64,000 nt of DNA from Pseudomonas sivasensis (GCF_013778505.1 NZ_JAAOWU010000007.1:124001-188000), one strand, 5' to 3'. Counted from the stretch's first letter, positions 17,932 to 26,561 are shown. A program made the numbers and translations. Notes: generated from the letters alone by a model not told the origin.

Positions 17932-19923
17932 ATGACGTCCGCACTGTTTATCCCCGAGTTGGGCCAATTGGCGATGATCCTCGCCTTGTGCTTCGCCATC
18001 GTGCAGGCCGTGGTGCCGTTGCTCGGTGCCTGGCGCGGCGACCGCCTTTGGATGAGCCTGGCGCAGCCGGCCGCCTGGGGGCAGTTTGCCTTTCTGCTGT
18101 TCGCGTTTGGCTGCCTGACCTACGCCTTTATGACCGACGACTTTTCCGTCGCTTATGTCGCCAATAACTCCAACACCGCGCTGCCTTGGTACTACAAGTT
18201 CAGCGCCGTGTGGGGCGCCCACGAAGGTTCGTTGCTGCTGTGGGCGTTGATCCTCGGCGGCTGGACCTTCGCTGTATCGGTGTTCTCGCGCCAATTGCCG
18301 CAAGTGATGCTGGCGCGGGTGCTGGCGGTGATGGGCATGATCAGCATTGGTTTTTTGCTGTTCCTGATCATGACCTCCAACCCTTTCAGCCGCATCCTGC
18401 CGCAGATTCCATCGGATGGGCATGACCTCAACCCCTTGCTGCAAGACATTGGCCTGATCGTGCACCCGCCGATGCTCTACATGGGTTACGTCGGTTTCTC
18501 CGTGGCCTTCGCCTTCGCCATCGCCGCCTTGCTTGGCGGGCGTCTGGATGCCGCGTGGGCGCGCTGGTCGCGGCCATGGACCATCGTCGCCTGGGCGTTC
18601 CTGGGTATCGGCATCACCCTTGGCTCATGGTGGGCCTACTACGAACTCGGCTGGGGCGGGTGGTGGTTCTGGGACCCGGTGGAAAACGCCTCGTTCATGC
18701 CATGGCTGGTGGGTACCGCACTGATTCACTCGTTGGCCGTCACCGAAAAGCGCGGCGTGTTCAAGAGCTGGACCGTGTTGCTGGCCATCGCGGCATTTTC
18801 CCTCAGCCTGCTGGGCACATTCCTCGTGCGTTCGGGTGTGTTGACCTCGGTGCACGCCTTTGCGTCCGACCCGGAGCGCGGCGTGTTCATCCTGATCTTC
18901 CTGCTGTTTGTGGTTGGCGGCTCCCTGACCCTGTTCGCCCTGCGCGCGCCGGTGGTCAAAAGCCAGGTCGGCTTCAATCTGTGGTCGCGGGAAACCCTGC
19001 TGCTGGGCAATAACCTGGTGCTGGTGGTGGCCGCGTCGATGATCCTGCTCGGCACTCTGTACCCCCTGGTGTTGGATGCCCTGAGTGGCGCCAAACTGTC
19101 CGTCGGCCCGCCGTACTTCAACGCGTTGTTCATCCCGTTGATGGGCCTGTTGATGGTGGTGATGGCGGTCGGCATGCTGGTGCGCTGGAAGGACACCCCG
19201 GTCAAATGGCTGGTCGGCATGTTGATGCCGGTGCTACTCGGCAGCGTGGCCCTGGCCGTGGTCGCCGGGATTGCCTATGGCGACTTCAACTGGGCGGTGC
19301 TCGCCACCTTCCTGCTCGCCGCCTGGGTATTGCTGGCCGGTGTGCGCGACATCTTCGACAAGACCCGCCACAAAGGCCTGGTCAAAGGCCTGCCGACGCT
19401 GACCCGCAGCTACTGGGGCATGCAGATCGCCCACATCGGCATCGCCGTGTGTGCGCTGGGCGTGGTGCTGTCCAGCCAGAACAGCGCCGAGCGCGATCTG
19501 CGTCTGGCGCCGGGCGAGTCCATGGACCTTGCTGGGTACCAGTTCATCTTCGAGGGCGCCAAGCACTTTGAAGGGCCGAATTTCACGTCGGACAAAGGCA
19601 CCGTGCGGGTAGTCCGCAACGGTAAGGAAATCGCCGTATTGCACCCCGAAAAACGCCTATACACCGTGCAGAGCTCGATGATGACCGAAGCCGGTATCGA
19701 CGCGGGTTTCACCCGTGACCTCTATGTGGCACTGGGCGAACCGTTGGGCGAGGGCGCCTGGGCAGTGCGCGTGCATGTGAAACCGTTTGTGCGCTGGATC
19801 TGGTTCGGCGGTTTGCTCACTGGGTTTGGCGGTTTGCTGGCGGCGCTGGACCGGCGTTATCGGGTCAAGGTCAAGAGCCGAGTGCGTGAAGCGATTGGTT
19901 TGACCCCTCAAGGGATTAGCTGA
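17932..19923 (+). CDS. ccmF: cytochrome c heme lyase subunit CcmF
   Basis: CcmF transfers heme from CcmE to apocytochrome c. The 663-residue membrane protein has about 14 transmembrane segments, the WWD motif GWGGWWFWDPVENASFMPWL near residue 242, and conserved histidines in WGAHEGSLLLW (about 98), LIVHPPMLYMGY (about 182) and GTALIHSLAVTEKRG (about 267). ATG at 17932 is chosen because AAGGAGG lies 8 nt upstream; the frame also contains GTG one codon earlier. It overlaps ccmG by one base (TGATG). Confidence 0.95.
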   Translation: MTSALFIPELGQLAMILALCFAIVQAVVPLLGAWRGDRLWMSLAQPAAWGQFAFLLFAFGCLTYAFMTDDFSVAYVANNSNTALPWYYKFSAVWGAHEGSLLLWALILGGWTFAVSVFSRQLPQVMLARVLAVMGMISIGFLLFLIMTSNPFSRILPQIPSDGHDLNPLLQDIGLIVHPPMLYMGYVGFSVAFAFAIAALLGGRLDAAWARWSRPWTIVAWAFLGIGITLGSWWAYYELGWGGWWFWDPVENASFMPWLVGTALIHSLAVTEKRGVFKSWTVLLAIAAFSLSLLGTFLVRSGVLTSVHAFASDPERGVFILIFLLFVVGGSLTLFALRAPVVKSQVGFNLWSRETLLLGNNLVLVVAASMILLGTLYPLVLDALSGAKLSVGPPYFNALFIPLMGLLMVVMAVGMLVRWKDTPVKWLVGMLMPVLLGSVALAVVAGIAYGDFNWAVLATFLLAAWVLLAGVRDIFDKTRHKGLVKGLPTLTRSYWGMQIAHIGIAVCALGVVLSSQNSAERDLRLAPGESMDLAGYQFIFEGAKHFEGPNFTSDKGTVRVVRNGKEIAVLHPEKRLYTVQSSMMTEAGIDAGFTRDLYVALGEPLGEGAWAVRVHVKPFVRWIWFGGLLTGFGGLLAALDRRYRVKVKSRVREAIGLTPQGIS

Positions 19924-20477
19924 TGAGTATTGATAGTAAGCGTTGGATAGTCGTGGGGCTGATAGCTGCGGTACTTGGCGCGTTCGCCACGATCGTAGTT
20001 GTACAGCTTAATAAAGGTGATCCAACTACGTTGCCCTCGGCACTCATAAATAAGCCTTTCCCTGAGTTTTCATTGGTCAATGTCCAGGGCACCAAGCAAC
20101 TTACTAGAACCGATCTTCTGGGTAAGCCTGCGCTCGTAAATGTATGGGCGACCTGGTGCATTTCCTGCCGCGTCGAACATCCGGTGCTGAACAAGTTGGC
20201 TGAGAAGGGCGTGGTGATCTACGGCATCAACTACAAGGACGACAATGCGGCGGCCTTGAAGTGGCTGGCCGAGTTCCATAACCCGTACCAACTGGACATC
20301 CGTGATGAAGACGGCAATCTCGGTCTCAACCTCGGCGTTTACGGCGCCCCGGAAACCTTCTTCATTGATGCCAAGGGTGTGATCCGCGACAAATACGTCG
20401 GTGTGATCGACGAGGTGGTCTGGCGCGAGCAACTGGCTGCCAAGTACCAGGCGCTGGTCGATGAGGCCAAGCCATGA
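19923..20477 (+). CDS. ccmG: thiol:disulfide interchange protein CcmG (DsbE) with atypical N-terminal third
   Basis: CcmG is a membrane-anchored periplasmic thioredoxin-like protein that keeps apocytochrome cysteines reduced. The 184 residues have an anchor at about 8-28, the active site W78-C79-I-S-C82, the CcmG-specific GVYGAPETFFIDAKG, and a conserved GINYKDD. Oddly, the first 240 bp (to about 20160) are near 50 percent G+C by hand count and use ATA, AGT, AGA, TTA and CTT codons, while the rest and all neighbouring ccm genes are clearly richer in G+C. The encoded anchor and linker also look divergent from the usual Pseudomonas CcmG. This suggests a recombinant 5' end. Confidence 0.94.
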   Translation: MSIDSKRWIVVGLIAAVLGAFATIVVVQLNKGDPTTLPSALINKPFPEFSLVNVQGTKQLTRTDLLGKPALVNVWATWCISCRVEHPVLNKLAEKGVVIYGINYKDDNAAALKWLAEFHNPYQLDIRDEDGNLGLNLGVYGAPETFFIDAKGVIRDKYVGVIDEVVWREQLAAKYQALVDEAKP

Positions 20478-20947
20478 AGCGTCTGTTAGTCGCTGCCGTG
20501 CTGGCACTGGGTTTGGCGGGTATGGCCCACGCCGCCATCGACACGTACGAATTCGCCAAGGACGGTGACCGCGAGCGTTTCCGTGAATTGACCAAGGAAC
20601 TGCGCTGCCCCAAGTGTCAGAACCAGGACATCGCCGACTCCAACGCTCCCATCGCCGCCGACCTGCGCAAAGAGATCTTCCGCATGCTGGGAGAGGGCAA
20701 GGACAACCAGCAGATCATCGACTTCATGGTCGATCGCTATGGTGATTTCGTGCGCTACAAACCGGCCCTCACCGGCAAGACCGCGCTGCTCTGGTTCGGC
20801 CCTGCAGGGCTGTTATTGGCCGGCGTGGTGGTGATGGCGGTGATCGTGCGCCGTCGCCGCGCAGCGCCGACCGATGGTTCCGACGCGCTGTCCCCCGAAG
20901 AGCGTAAACGCCTCGACCAATTGCTGGACACCAAGACTGATGATTGA
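20474..20947 (+). CDS. ccmH: cytochrome c maturation protein CcmH
   Basis: CcmH is a periplasmic oxidoreductase anchored in the inner membrane that presents reduced apocytochrome to the heme lyase. The 157 residues comprise a signal peptide ending AHA, the motif LR44-C45-P-K-C48-Q, a three-helix bundle and one transmembrane segment at about residues 101-122. This is the short CcmH form; the TPR part is the separate CcmI gene next door. It overlaps ccmG by 4 nt and ccmI by 8 nt. Confidence 0.94.
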   Translation: MKRLLVAAVLALGLAGMAHAAIDTYEFAKDGDRERFRELTKELRCPKCQNQDIADSNAPIAADLRKEIFRMLGEGKDNQQIIDFMVDRYGDFVRYKPALTGKTALLWFGPAGLLLAGVVVMAVIVRRRRAAPTDGSDALSPEERKRLDQLLDTKTDD

Positions 20948-22124
20948 TTTCTGGCTCGCAGCCGGCTTGCTGCTTCTGATTGCCCTGAGTTTCCTGTTGA
21001 TCCCTGTATTGCGCGGCCGCCGTGCCCAGCGCGAAGAGGATCGCACCGCGCTGAACGTGGCGCTGTATCAAGAACGCGTCGCCGAGTTGCAAGTGCAGCA
21101 GGACGAAGGCGTGCTCAACGCCGCGCAACTCGACACCGGTCGCGCCGAAGCCGCCCGCGAACTGCTGGCGGATACCGAGGGTGTGGAAAAACCCCGCGAA
21201 TCGCGCCTGGGCAAACCGCTGCCATTGCTCGCCGCCGTCCTCGTCCCCGTCCTTGGCTTGGGCCTGTACATGCACTTTGGTGCCAGCGACAAGGTCGAGC
21301 TGACCCGCGAATTCTCACAGCCACCGGTGTCCATGGAAGACATGACCCACCGCCTGGAACGCGCGGCTGCGGCCCAACCGGATTCGGCCGAAGGCCTGTA
21401 CTTCCTCGGTCGCGCCTATATGGCCCAAGACCGCTCCGCAGACGCCGCGAAAGTGTTCGAGCGCACCGTGGCCCTGGCCGGGCGCCAGCCGGAGCTGCTG
21501 GGGCAGTGGGCCCAGGCGCAGTACTTTGCCGACAACAAACAGTGGTCGCCCAAGGTGCAGGCGCTCACTGATGAAGCCTTGAAGCTGGACCCGAAGGAAG
21601 TCACCAGCCTGGGCTTGCTGGGCATTGCGGCATTTGAAGGCAAGCGTTATCAAGAGGCCATCGACTACTGGACCCGTCTGTTGGCCCAACTGCCACCGGA
21701 AGATAATTCCCGTGCTGCCCTGCAAGGCGGCATCGACCGGGCTGCGCAAAGTCTGAAGGAGAGCGGGGGCAGCGTCGCCCAAAAGGCTGTGATGAAGGTA
21801 CGTGTGGACCTGTCCGCCGACGTGAAGGCCAAGGCCTTGCCAACCGACAGCGTGTTCATCTTCGCCCGCGCCGTCAGTGGCCCGCCGGCACCTCTGGCGG
21901 TCAAACGCGTCACCGTCGCCGAATTGCCTGTTACCGTCGAACTGGGTGACGCCGATGCAATGATGCCGCAATTGAAACTGTCCAACTTCCCCGAAGTCCA
22001 ACTGGTTGCGCGCATATCCCGGGCCGGTCAACCAACCACTGGCGAGTGGATCGGCCGCAGCCAACCCCTGGCCAGCAGCACCACTGCGCTGCAACAGCTG
22101 ACCATCGACAGTCCGGACAAGTAA
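20940..22124 (+). CDS. ccmI: cytochrome c maturation TPR protein CcmI
   Basis: CcmI chaperones the C-terminus of apocytochrome c. The 394-residue protein has two N-terminal transmembrane segments (about 3-21 and 92-110) separated by a cytoplasmic leucine-zipper-like loop, then periplasmic TPR repeats ([30 protein letters not shown], followed by [24 protein letters not shown]) and a C-terminal beta domain ending SPDK. ATG at 20940 overlaps the ccmH stop. It is the last ccm gene; a lipoprotein gene follows after 16 bp. Confidence 0.93.
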   Translation: MIDFWLAAGLLLLIALSFLLIPVLRGRRAQREEDRTALNVALYQERVAELQVQQDEGVLNAAQLDTGRAEAARELLADTEGVEKPRESRLGKPLPLLAAVLVPVLGLGLYMHFGASDKVELTREFSQPPVSMEDMTHRLERAAAAQPDSAEGLYFLGRAYMAQDRSADAAKVFERTVALAGRQPELLGQWAQAQYFADNKQWSPKVQALTDEALKLDPKEVTSLGLLGIAAFEGKRYQEAIDYWTRLLAQLPPEDNSRAALQGGIDRAAQSLKESGGSVAQKAVMKVRVDLSADVKAKALPTDSVFIFARAVSGPPAPLAVKRVTVAELPVTVELGDADAMMPQLKLSNFPEVQLVARISRAGQPTTGEWIGRSQPLASSTTALQQLTIDSPDK

Positions 22125-22140
22125 TTTTGAGGAAACGCCT

Positions 22141-22539
22141 ATGATGACCGCATTCGCACGCATCACCTTGCTCAGCCTGGTACTGGGCCTGAGCGCCTGT
22201 GCGGTCCATCGGCCACCACCTGGCCCGACCGGCCCGACTATCCCGCCGTCCGGCCCCTCGACTCAGCCGAGCACCAAGCCTTCCGGCCCGGTCACCCCGC
22301 CACCGAAGCCTGCCCCGACTAAATCGCCGACCTTCGCCCCCCCACCGGGCGCCGCCAGCCATTGGGACGGCAAGATGCAGGTGTACGTGCTCGACGACCA
22401 ACCCGACACGTTCTACCGCCAGCGCACCTACTACCGCTGGAGCAACGGCTGGAGCCGCTCCATCAGCCCCAATGGGCCGTGGGAAGACACCAACGTGCAA
22501 GGTGTGCCGCCGGGGTTGAGCAAGCAGTACGCGCAATGA
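22141..22539 (+). CDS. proline-rich lipoprotein downstream of ccmI
   Basis: The 132-residue precursor has a lipobox LSA-C20, a linker of Pro, Thr and Ser to about residue 75 (PPPGPTGPTIPPSGPS and similar), and a short aromatic domain with YRQRTYYRWSNGWSRS near residues 93-108. It follows ccmI after 16 bp and precedes the operon terminator, so it is probably co-transcribed with the ccm genes. No function can be assigned; a wall-spanning linker with an envelope-facing domain is plausible. Confidence 0.78.
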   Translation: MMTAFARITLLSLVLGLSACAVHRPPPGPTGPTIPPSGPSTQPSTKPSGPVTPPPKPAPTKSPTFAPPPGAASHWDGKMQVYVLDDQPDTFYRQRTYYRWSNGWSRSISPNGPWEDTNVQGVPPGLSKQYAQ

Positions 22540-22540
22540 C

Positions 22541-22567
22541 AAAAGGCGACCTTCGGGTCGCCTTTTT
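22541..22567 (+). terminator. Rho-independent terminator of the ccm operon
   Basis: The stem AAAAGGCGACC/GGTCGCCTTTT has a TTCG tetraloop (22552-22555) and five T residues at 22563-22567. It begins 2 nt after the lipoprotein stop codon. Confidence 0.95.
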
Positions 22568-22608
22568 CATGCCTGTGAAATCCATCTTTCCAGGCACTGA
22601 AGTTCAAA

Positions 22609-22697
22609 TACGGGAGGGGGCTTGCTCCCGATAGCGCCAGGTCAGTCACTGATTAGTTGAATATGGCATCGCCATCGGGAGCAAGCCCCGTCCCACA
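22609..22697. repeat. REPIN, inward-facing
   Basis: CGGGAGGGGGCTTGCTCCCGAT at the left and its inverted partner ATCGGGAGCAAGCCCCGTCCCACA at the right enclose about 40 bp. Both ends carry single substitutions compared with other copies in the window. Confidence 0.87.
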
Positions 22698-22748
22698 GTG
22701 GGCCTCCTCAGCCCTCAGGCCACGGAGGCGCCGGTACCATGCCGCTTC

Positions 22749-23822
22749 TCATATGTTCATCAGTTTCGCCGCAATGGCATTCCAGCCAGCCGGTTCATGG
22801 ATCATGGTCAAGTAGTCATGGCCCGCGAAGAACTGCCCCTGAAACGTGTGCTTAGCCATGATCTCCTTGATGATCATCGTGGCAGGGCCCAAGCCGGTAT
22901 TGCCGGTTCGGGCATCGAGTGCACGACCTCGCACTTGAGTGGTGATTGCGGCGCCGAGCATCATCTTTCTTTGTTCAAGCTGCTTGATCTGATCTGCTCG
23001 GGATAAGCCGGCGAGGCTGGCTTGCGGCATATCGCCGACGTTGGGGTTCTGTTCAAGAAAGGCCGCCCACTGCAACTCCATCGCCGCCACCTTGCACAGG
23101 GCGGCGTAACGGTCGCTGACCATCAGCCTGGCCAGTTCAAGTTGGAAGCTGACCATGATGAGCGGGATTTTTCCGACCAGGCCGATGCCGGTAAATGAAA
23201 GCAAGGTCGAGGTGGTCGAGATGGCCATTTCTGTGCCTCGAAATGCGAGCTTCTTGAACTTTACCTCGATGGCCAGTTGCAGCCATTTAATCGCATCACT
23301 GACTTGTTTATCACCAGCGGCGAAGGGTTGATAAGCCGCCAGCATTTTTGACAGCCGACGCAGATGTATCGCCGTAGAGGTCGTGGCAGACGCATGCCTG
23401 GCCGCATAGAAGGGCGCGGGAATAGGCGAGATCGCCGGGCTTATCGCCGCCACTCCCACCCCGGTTGCGCCAACACCCAAGCTTTTGTATTTGCGGTGTG
23501 AAAGCATCTTTTGGGTTTTGGGCGAGGGTCCGCAATTGCCGTTTTTGACAAAGTACGGGTTGAGTTTCAACCCGCTTTTTTCGCAGACCTTCATATAACT
23601 TCTGGCGGCGCCTATGGTTGTGATGATGGGGTGAAGGCCTGCCAGTCCGGAAAGAAGGCTAAAGAATATGTCTTCTTTTGACTGTTCTGTTTGAGCGGTT
23701 TCACGTACTTGCGCTGCGATTGAGTCGGGCACTTTTTCGTCTCCGTTGAGGGGAGAAGGGATAGGAGCCTGTACCGTAGATAAGCACCGTAGTGCTGGCT
23801 GTAGGATTGTTCGGGGAGGCAT
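22749..23822 (-). CDS. orphan protein of unknown function, probably membrane-associated
   Basis: I do not recognise this 357-residue protein. It has a polar N-terminus (about residues 1-50), then hydrophobic segments at roughly 55-72 (FFSLLSGLAGLHPIITTIG), 114-137 (LGVGATGVGVAAISPAISPI) and 200-232 (STTSTLLSFTGIGLVGKIPLIMVSF), separated by Lys/Arg-rich stretches. It ends with an Ala/Met-rich tail. ATG at 23822 is used; GTG one codon earlier is also open. Codon use is less G+C-biased than in the ccm genes. It lies antiparallel to, and ends the homology of, the phnM remnant that begins about 12 bp away, so it was probably placed by the rearrangement that removed the upstream phn genes. A secreted or pore-forming role is only speculation. 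Confidence 0.65.
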   Translation of the reverse strand: MPPRTILQPALRCLSTVQAPIPSPLNGDEKVPDSIAAQVRETAQTEQSKEDIFFSLLSGLAGLHPIITTIGAARSYMKVCEKSGLKLNPYFVKNGNCGPSPKTQKMLSHRKYKSLGVGATGVGVAAISPAISPIPAPFYAARHASATTSTAIHLRRLSKMLAAYQPFAAGDKQVSDAIKWLQLAIEVKFKKLAFRGTEMAISTTSTLLSFTGIGLVGKIPLIMVSFQLELARLMVSDRYAALCKVAAMELQWAAFLEQNPNVGDMPQASLAGLSRADQIKQLEQRKMMLGAAITTQVRGRALDARTGNTGLGPATMIIKEIMAKHTFQGQFFAGHDYLTMIHEPAGWNAIAAKLMNI

Positions 23823-23833
23823 CACTCGTCTTT

Positions 23834-24059
23834 GTGGTCGCGCCGAACCTGGTGCGCTGCGGGTCGCACTCGGGTAATGTGGCCGCCGCCGGCCTGGCTG
23901 CCGAAGGATTGCTGGATATACTTTTCAGTGATCGCTATCCGCCCAGCCTGTTGCAGGCGGCATTTGTACGGGCCAGCGGGCCGAGCTGATGCAAGCCAGG
24001 CGCCGCGAAGGGCTTCCTGTGGTGCATAAGTCTGGCGACAAGCGAAGAGGGTGTGTTGA
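23834..24059 (+). pseudogene. phnM: phnM remnant (C-P lyase operon)
   Basis: The frame encoding APNLVRCGSHSGNVAAAGLA then EGLLDILFSDRYPPSLLQAAF matches the region of PhnM (alpha-D-ribose 1-methylphosphonate 5-triphosphate diphosphatase) around its conserved GxSHSGN and LSSDY segments. After AAF the similarity breaks off, then GLPVVHK followed, after a frame change, by VWRQAKRVC and TGA looks like a PhnM C-terminus; that TGA overlaps the phnN ATG as TGATG. The 5' four fifths, an internal piece of perhaps 60-80 residues, and the frame have been lost. Recognition is by recalled family motifs, not alignment. Confidence 0.72.
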
Positions 24060-24631
24060 TGGCGGGCAGGTTGATCTATCTCATCGGGCCATCGGGTTCG
24101 GGCAAGGACAGCCTGCTGGATGCCGCCCGTCCGCAGTTGGCCGAGCGCGGCTGCCGCATCGTGCGGCGCGTCATCACCCGTTCGGCGGAGGCCGTGGGCG
24201 AGGCGGCGCACGGTGTGAGCGCGGAGCAGTTTGCGGTGATGCGTACCGAGGGGGCGTTTGCCCTCAGTTGGCAGGCCAACGGCTTGTCCTATGGCATTCC
24301 ACGGGAAATCGACGATTGGCTGGCGGCGGGGGATGACGTTCTGGTCAACGGCTCGCGTGCACACCTGGCGCAGGCCCACGCGCGTTATCCGCAGATGCTG
24401 GTGCTATTGCTGACCGTGGATCAAGGCGTGTTACGCCAGCGCTTGATCGCGCGGGGACGAGAGTTGCCGGCCGACATCGAGGAGCGCTTGGCGCGCAATG
24501 CGCGGTTTACTCAAGAGCTGATCGCCGGCAGTGGTTCAGGGTTGTTTGTGCTGGATAACTCCGGCCCCTTGGAGCACACGGTCGAGCGCCTGCTGCACTG
24601 CCTGGATGCTGGGCATTCGGTATGCGCCTGA
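24059..24631 (+). CDS. phnN: ribose 1,5-bisphosphokinase PhnN
   Basis: PhnN phosphorylates ribose 1,5-bisphosphate to PRPP, the last salvage step of phosphonate breakdown by C-P lyase. The 190-residue protein is guanylate-kinase-like, with P-loop GPSGSGKDS (about 9-17), VRRVITRSAE and a lid region with RLIARGRE. ATG 24059 has AGAGGG about 7 nt upstream and overlaps the stop of the phnM relic. It appears intact although its operon partners are gone, so it may be kept as a PRPP-making bypass or may be decaying. A phnP-like stub overlaps its 3' end. Confidence 0.9.
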   Translation: MAGRLIYLIGPSGSGKDSLLDAARPQLAERGCRIVRRVITRSAEAVGEAAHGVSAEQFAVMRTEGAFALSWQANGLSYGIPREIDDWLAAGDDVLVNGSRAHLAQAHARYPQMLVLLLTVDQGVLRQRLIARGRELPADIEERLARNARFTQELIAGSGSGLFVLDNSGPLEHTVERLLHCLDAGHSVCA

Positions 24632-24663
24632 TCCTGCTACGTATCGGCGAGTTTGGCTGGTGA
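24622..24663 (+). pseudogene. possible phnP 5' stub
   Basis: Thirteen codons, MRLILLRIGEFGW and stop, overlap the end of phnN by 10 nt. The first residues resemble the MRLTLLGTG start of PhnP (cyclic ribose phosphate phosphodiesterase), which normally follows phnN. Everything after codon 9 is unrelated. The match is short, so this is tentative. Confidence 0.4.
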
Positions 24664-24666
24664 TCT

Positions 24667-25362
24667 TCATGGCTCGCAGATCGTTGTTCCAAATCGGGCC
24701 TTGAGCGCTTTGCGGCCCTTTGGCGTCACACTCAGTGCGCGGCTATCCAGGTCCTGTATTACCCATTCACGGCGAACAGCGTTTTGCAAAAGCGCCGCGC
24801 CCAAAGCACCCGCCAGGTGCGGGCGGCGCATGCTCCAGTCCAGGCAGGCGCAGGCGAATCGCCGTCGTTGCGTGCGCAGCGCCGCCACATCAATCCCAAG
24901 TTCAACCATCGCCTTTTCGCCGTGTGCGCTGAGTTGGTAGCTGTCGTTCCCGGTCAACCAGCCGGCCTCAATGAAATGGTCGTGCAGCGTGACCGCCAAC
25001 GTACCCGCCATGTGGTCGTAGCAGGTGCGCGCAAACTGCAGACGCGTGGGCGTGCTCGGCACAAACGCCTTGGCGCTGTTGCGGCTGATCACCATCAACC
25101 CTTCAATCGCCTGGGCCACAGACGGACCGGCGAGGCTGTAGTAGCGGTGACGACCCTGCGTGTGCAACGTGATCAAGCCGTCGTCCTTGAGCCGGGCCAA
25201 GTGCGCGCTGGCGGTTGAGGTGCTGACCTCGGCAATCACCGCCATTTCGGTGCTGGTACGCGCATGCCCATCCATCAGCGCGCAGAGCATTTTCGTGCGC
25301 GCAGGTTCTGCAATTGCGCCGGCGACCTGTGAGAGTGCGACGTCGTCGTCCTGGCCGTTCAT
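24667..25362 (-). CDS. ArsR-family winged-helix transcriptional regulator
   Basis: The 231-residue protein has an N-terminal ArsR/SmtB-type winged helix: AIAEPARTKMLCALMDGHARTSTEMA (about 16-41), recognition helix STSTASAHLARLKDDGLI and wing TQGRHRYYSL. The long C-terminal half (about residues 105-231) is not a metal site of the classical kind; it contains RRFACACLDWSMRRPHLAGALG, with two cysteines close together, and LSVTPKGRKAL, typical of larger ArsR proteins. It is divergent from the P450 gene with 74 bp between start codons, suggesting it controls itself and the P450. The ligand is unknown. Confidence 0.87.
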   Translation of the reverse strand: MNGQDDDVALSQVAGAIAEPARTKMLCALMDGHARTSTEMAVIAEVSTSTASAHLARLKDDGLITLHTQGRHRYYSLAGPSVAQAIEGLMVISRNSAKAFVPSTPTRLQFARTCYDHMAGTLAVTLHDHFIEAGWLTGNDSYQLSAHGEKAMVELGIDVAALRTQRRRFACACLDWSMRRPHLAGALGAALLQNAVRREWVIQDLDSRALSVTPKGRKALKARFGTTICEP

Positions 25363-25364
25363 AT

Positions 25365-25380
25365 TTCGTTCCTGAGCGAA
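25365..25380. promoter_or_regulatory. imperfect palindrome in the arsR/P450 intergenic region
   Basis: TTCGTTCCTGAGCGAA has TTCG/CGAA arms around an 8-nt centre and starts 3 bp from the arsR start codon. It is a candidate regulator binding site. Confidence 0.3.
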
Positions 25381-25423
25381 TCGTTACCGGGTGAGGTGGC
25401 TGATAGTAGCGGTTCTTCGTGAA

Positions 25424-25435
25424 CAGGACGTCCTG
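25424..25435. promoter_or_regulatory. perfect 12-bp palindrome over the P450 ribosome binding site
   Basis: CAGGACGTCCTG is exactly palindromic and includes the AGGA that would serve as ribosome binding site for the P450 start at 25437. A bound repressor, or a small RNA hairpin, could reduce expression. Confidence 0.4.
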
Positions 25436-25436
25436 A

Positions 25437-26561
25437 ATGACACCGCTTGAAGCCGCTACCCACGCTGACCCTTATGACTATTACTCACGCCTGAGACGTA
25501 CTGGCGGGTTGCTGTTCGACGCTGAACTTGGGCTGTGGGTCGCCAGTACAGCCGAGTTTGTTGCGGCTGTTCTGGCTCACCCGGATTGTCGAGTACGCCC
25601 GCATCACGAGCCGGTGCCTGCTGCGATTGCGCAAGGCGCTGCAGGCCAGGTATTTGCCCGCTTGATGCGGATGAATGAAGGGACGGCCCATCGATGCCCG
25701 CGAGCAGCAGTCGAACCGGCATTGGCTGGCGTAGGCGTCGGGACCGTCGCGGAGGTGGTCGGCAGCCTTATCGACCGCGTGGATAACCTGGAGGCGTTGA
25801 TGTTCACCTTGCCGGTCTCGGCGGTTGCGGCGTTGCTGGGTTTTCCAACAGGGCAGACAGCAGCGGTTGCCGAGCTGACACGGGATTTCGTCGCCTGCCT
25901 CTCGCCGCTGAGCAACGAGGCCCAACGGCATCACGCCGACATCGGAGCGTCGCAGTTGACGCAAATGTTCGGCGACGTACTTGAAGCTTCGGCGTTGATG
26001 ACGCACATCCGCACAGGCGACTGGATGGACACTGACGTGTTGACCGCGAACCTGATCGGGCTGCTGTCACAGACCTGCGAAGCCACGGCCGGCCTGATAG
26101 GTAACACATTGGTGATGCTCGCCCGGCAGCCTGATCTGCTGGAGCAGGTTCAGCACGCGCCCGCCCAGGTCATGGCGCTGGTTGAAGAAGTGGCGCGCTT
26201 CGATTCCCCAGTGCAGAACACTCGGCGGTTTGTTGCCGATCGGTGTGTCATCGGTAACCGCGTGCTGGAGGCCGGGGATACCCTCCTGGTGGTGCTGGCG
26301 TCCGCCAATCGTGACCCTGCGGCAAACCCGATGCCCGATAGTTTTGTGCTTGAACGCCCGCAGCGGCGCAGCTTCAGCTTTGGTTTCGGCGCTCATCAAT
26401 GTCCTGGCCAGCGGCTGGCGTTGATCATTGCGTCCCAAACCATCCTTGCGCTGCTCCGTCGCCAGCCTGCCTTGCTGGCGGGCGCGGGGTCATTCGGTTA
26501 CTGGCCGTCGCTTAACGGGCGGATTCCGAGGTTTCACTCGGCAGCGCTCAACATTCGGTAA
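25437..26561 (+). CDS. cytochrome P450
   Basis: The 374-residue soluble heme monooxygenase-type protein has the K-helix motif EEVAR followed by FDSP (about 241), and the heme loop FGFGAHQCPGQRLA with proximal cysteine C322. The I-helix, usually AGxxTT, reads SQTCEATAGL near residue 220: the acid-alcohol pair is shifted to E-A-T and the first glycine is missing. It is a short class I bacterial type that needs a separate ferredoxin and reductase, neither of which is adjacent. Substrate is unknown. Divergence from an ArsR regulator suggests induction by a small molecule. The changed I-helix may mean altered oxygen activation. Confidence 0.92.
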   Translation: MTPLEAATHADPYDYYSRLRRTGGLLFDAELGLWVASTAEFVAAVLAHPDCRVRPHHEPVPAAIAQGAAGQVFARLMRMNEGTAHRCPRAAVEPALAGVGVGTVAEVVGSLIDRVDNLEALMFTLPVSAVAALLGFPTGQTAAVAELTRDFVACLSPLSNEAQRHHADIGASQLTQMFGDVLEASALMTHIRTGDWMDTDVLTANLIGLLSQTCEATAGLIGNTLVMLARQPDLLEQVQHAPAQVMALVEEVARFDSPVQNTRRFVADRCVIGNRVLEAGDTLLVVLASANRDPAANPMPDSFVLERPQRRSFSFGFGAHQCPGQRLALIIASQTILALLRRQPALLAGAGSFGYWPSLNGRIPRFHSAALNIR

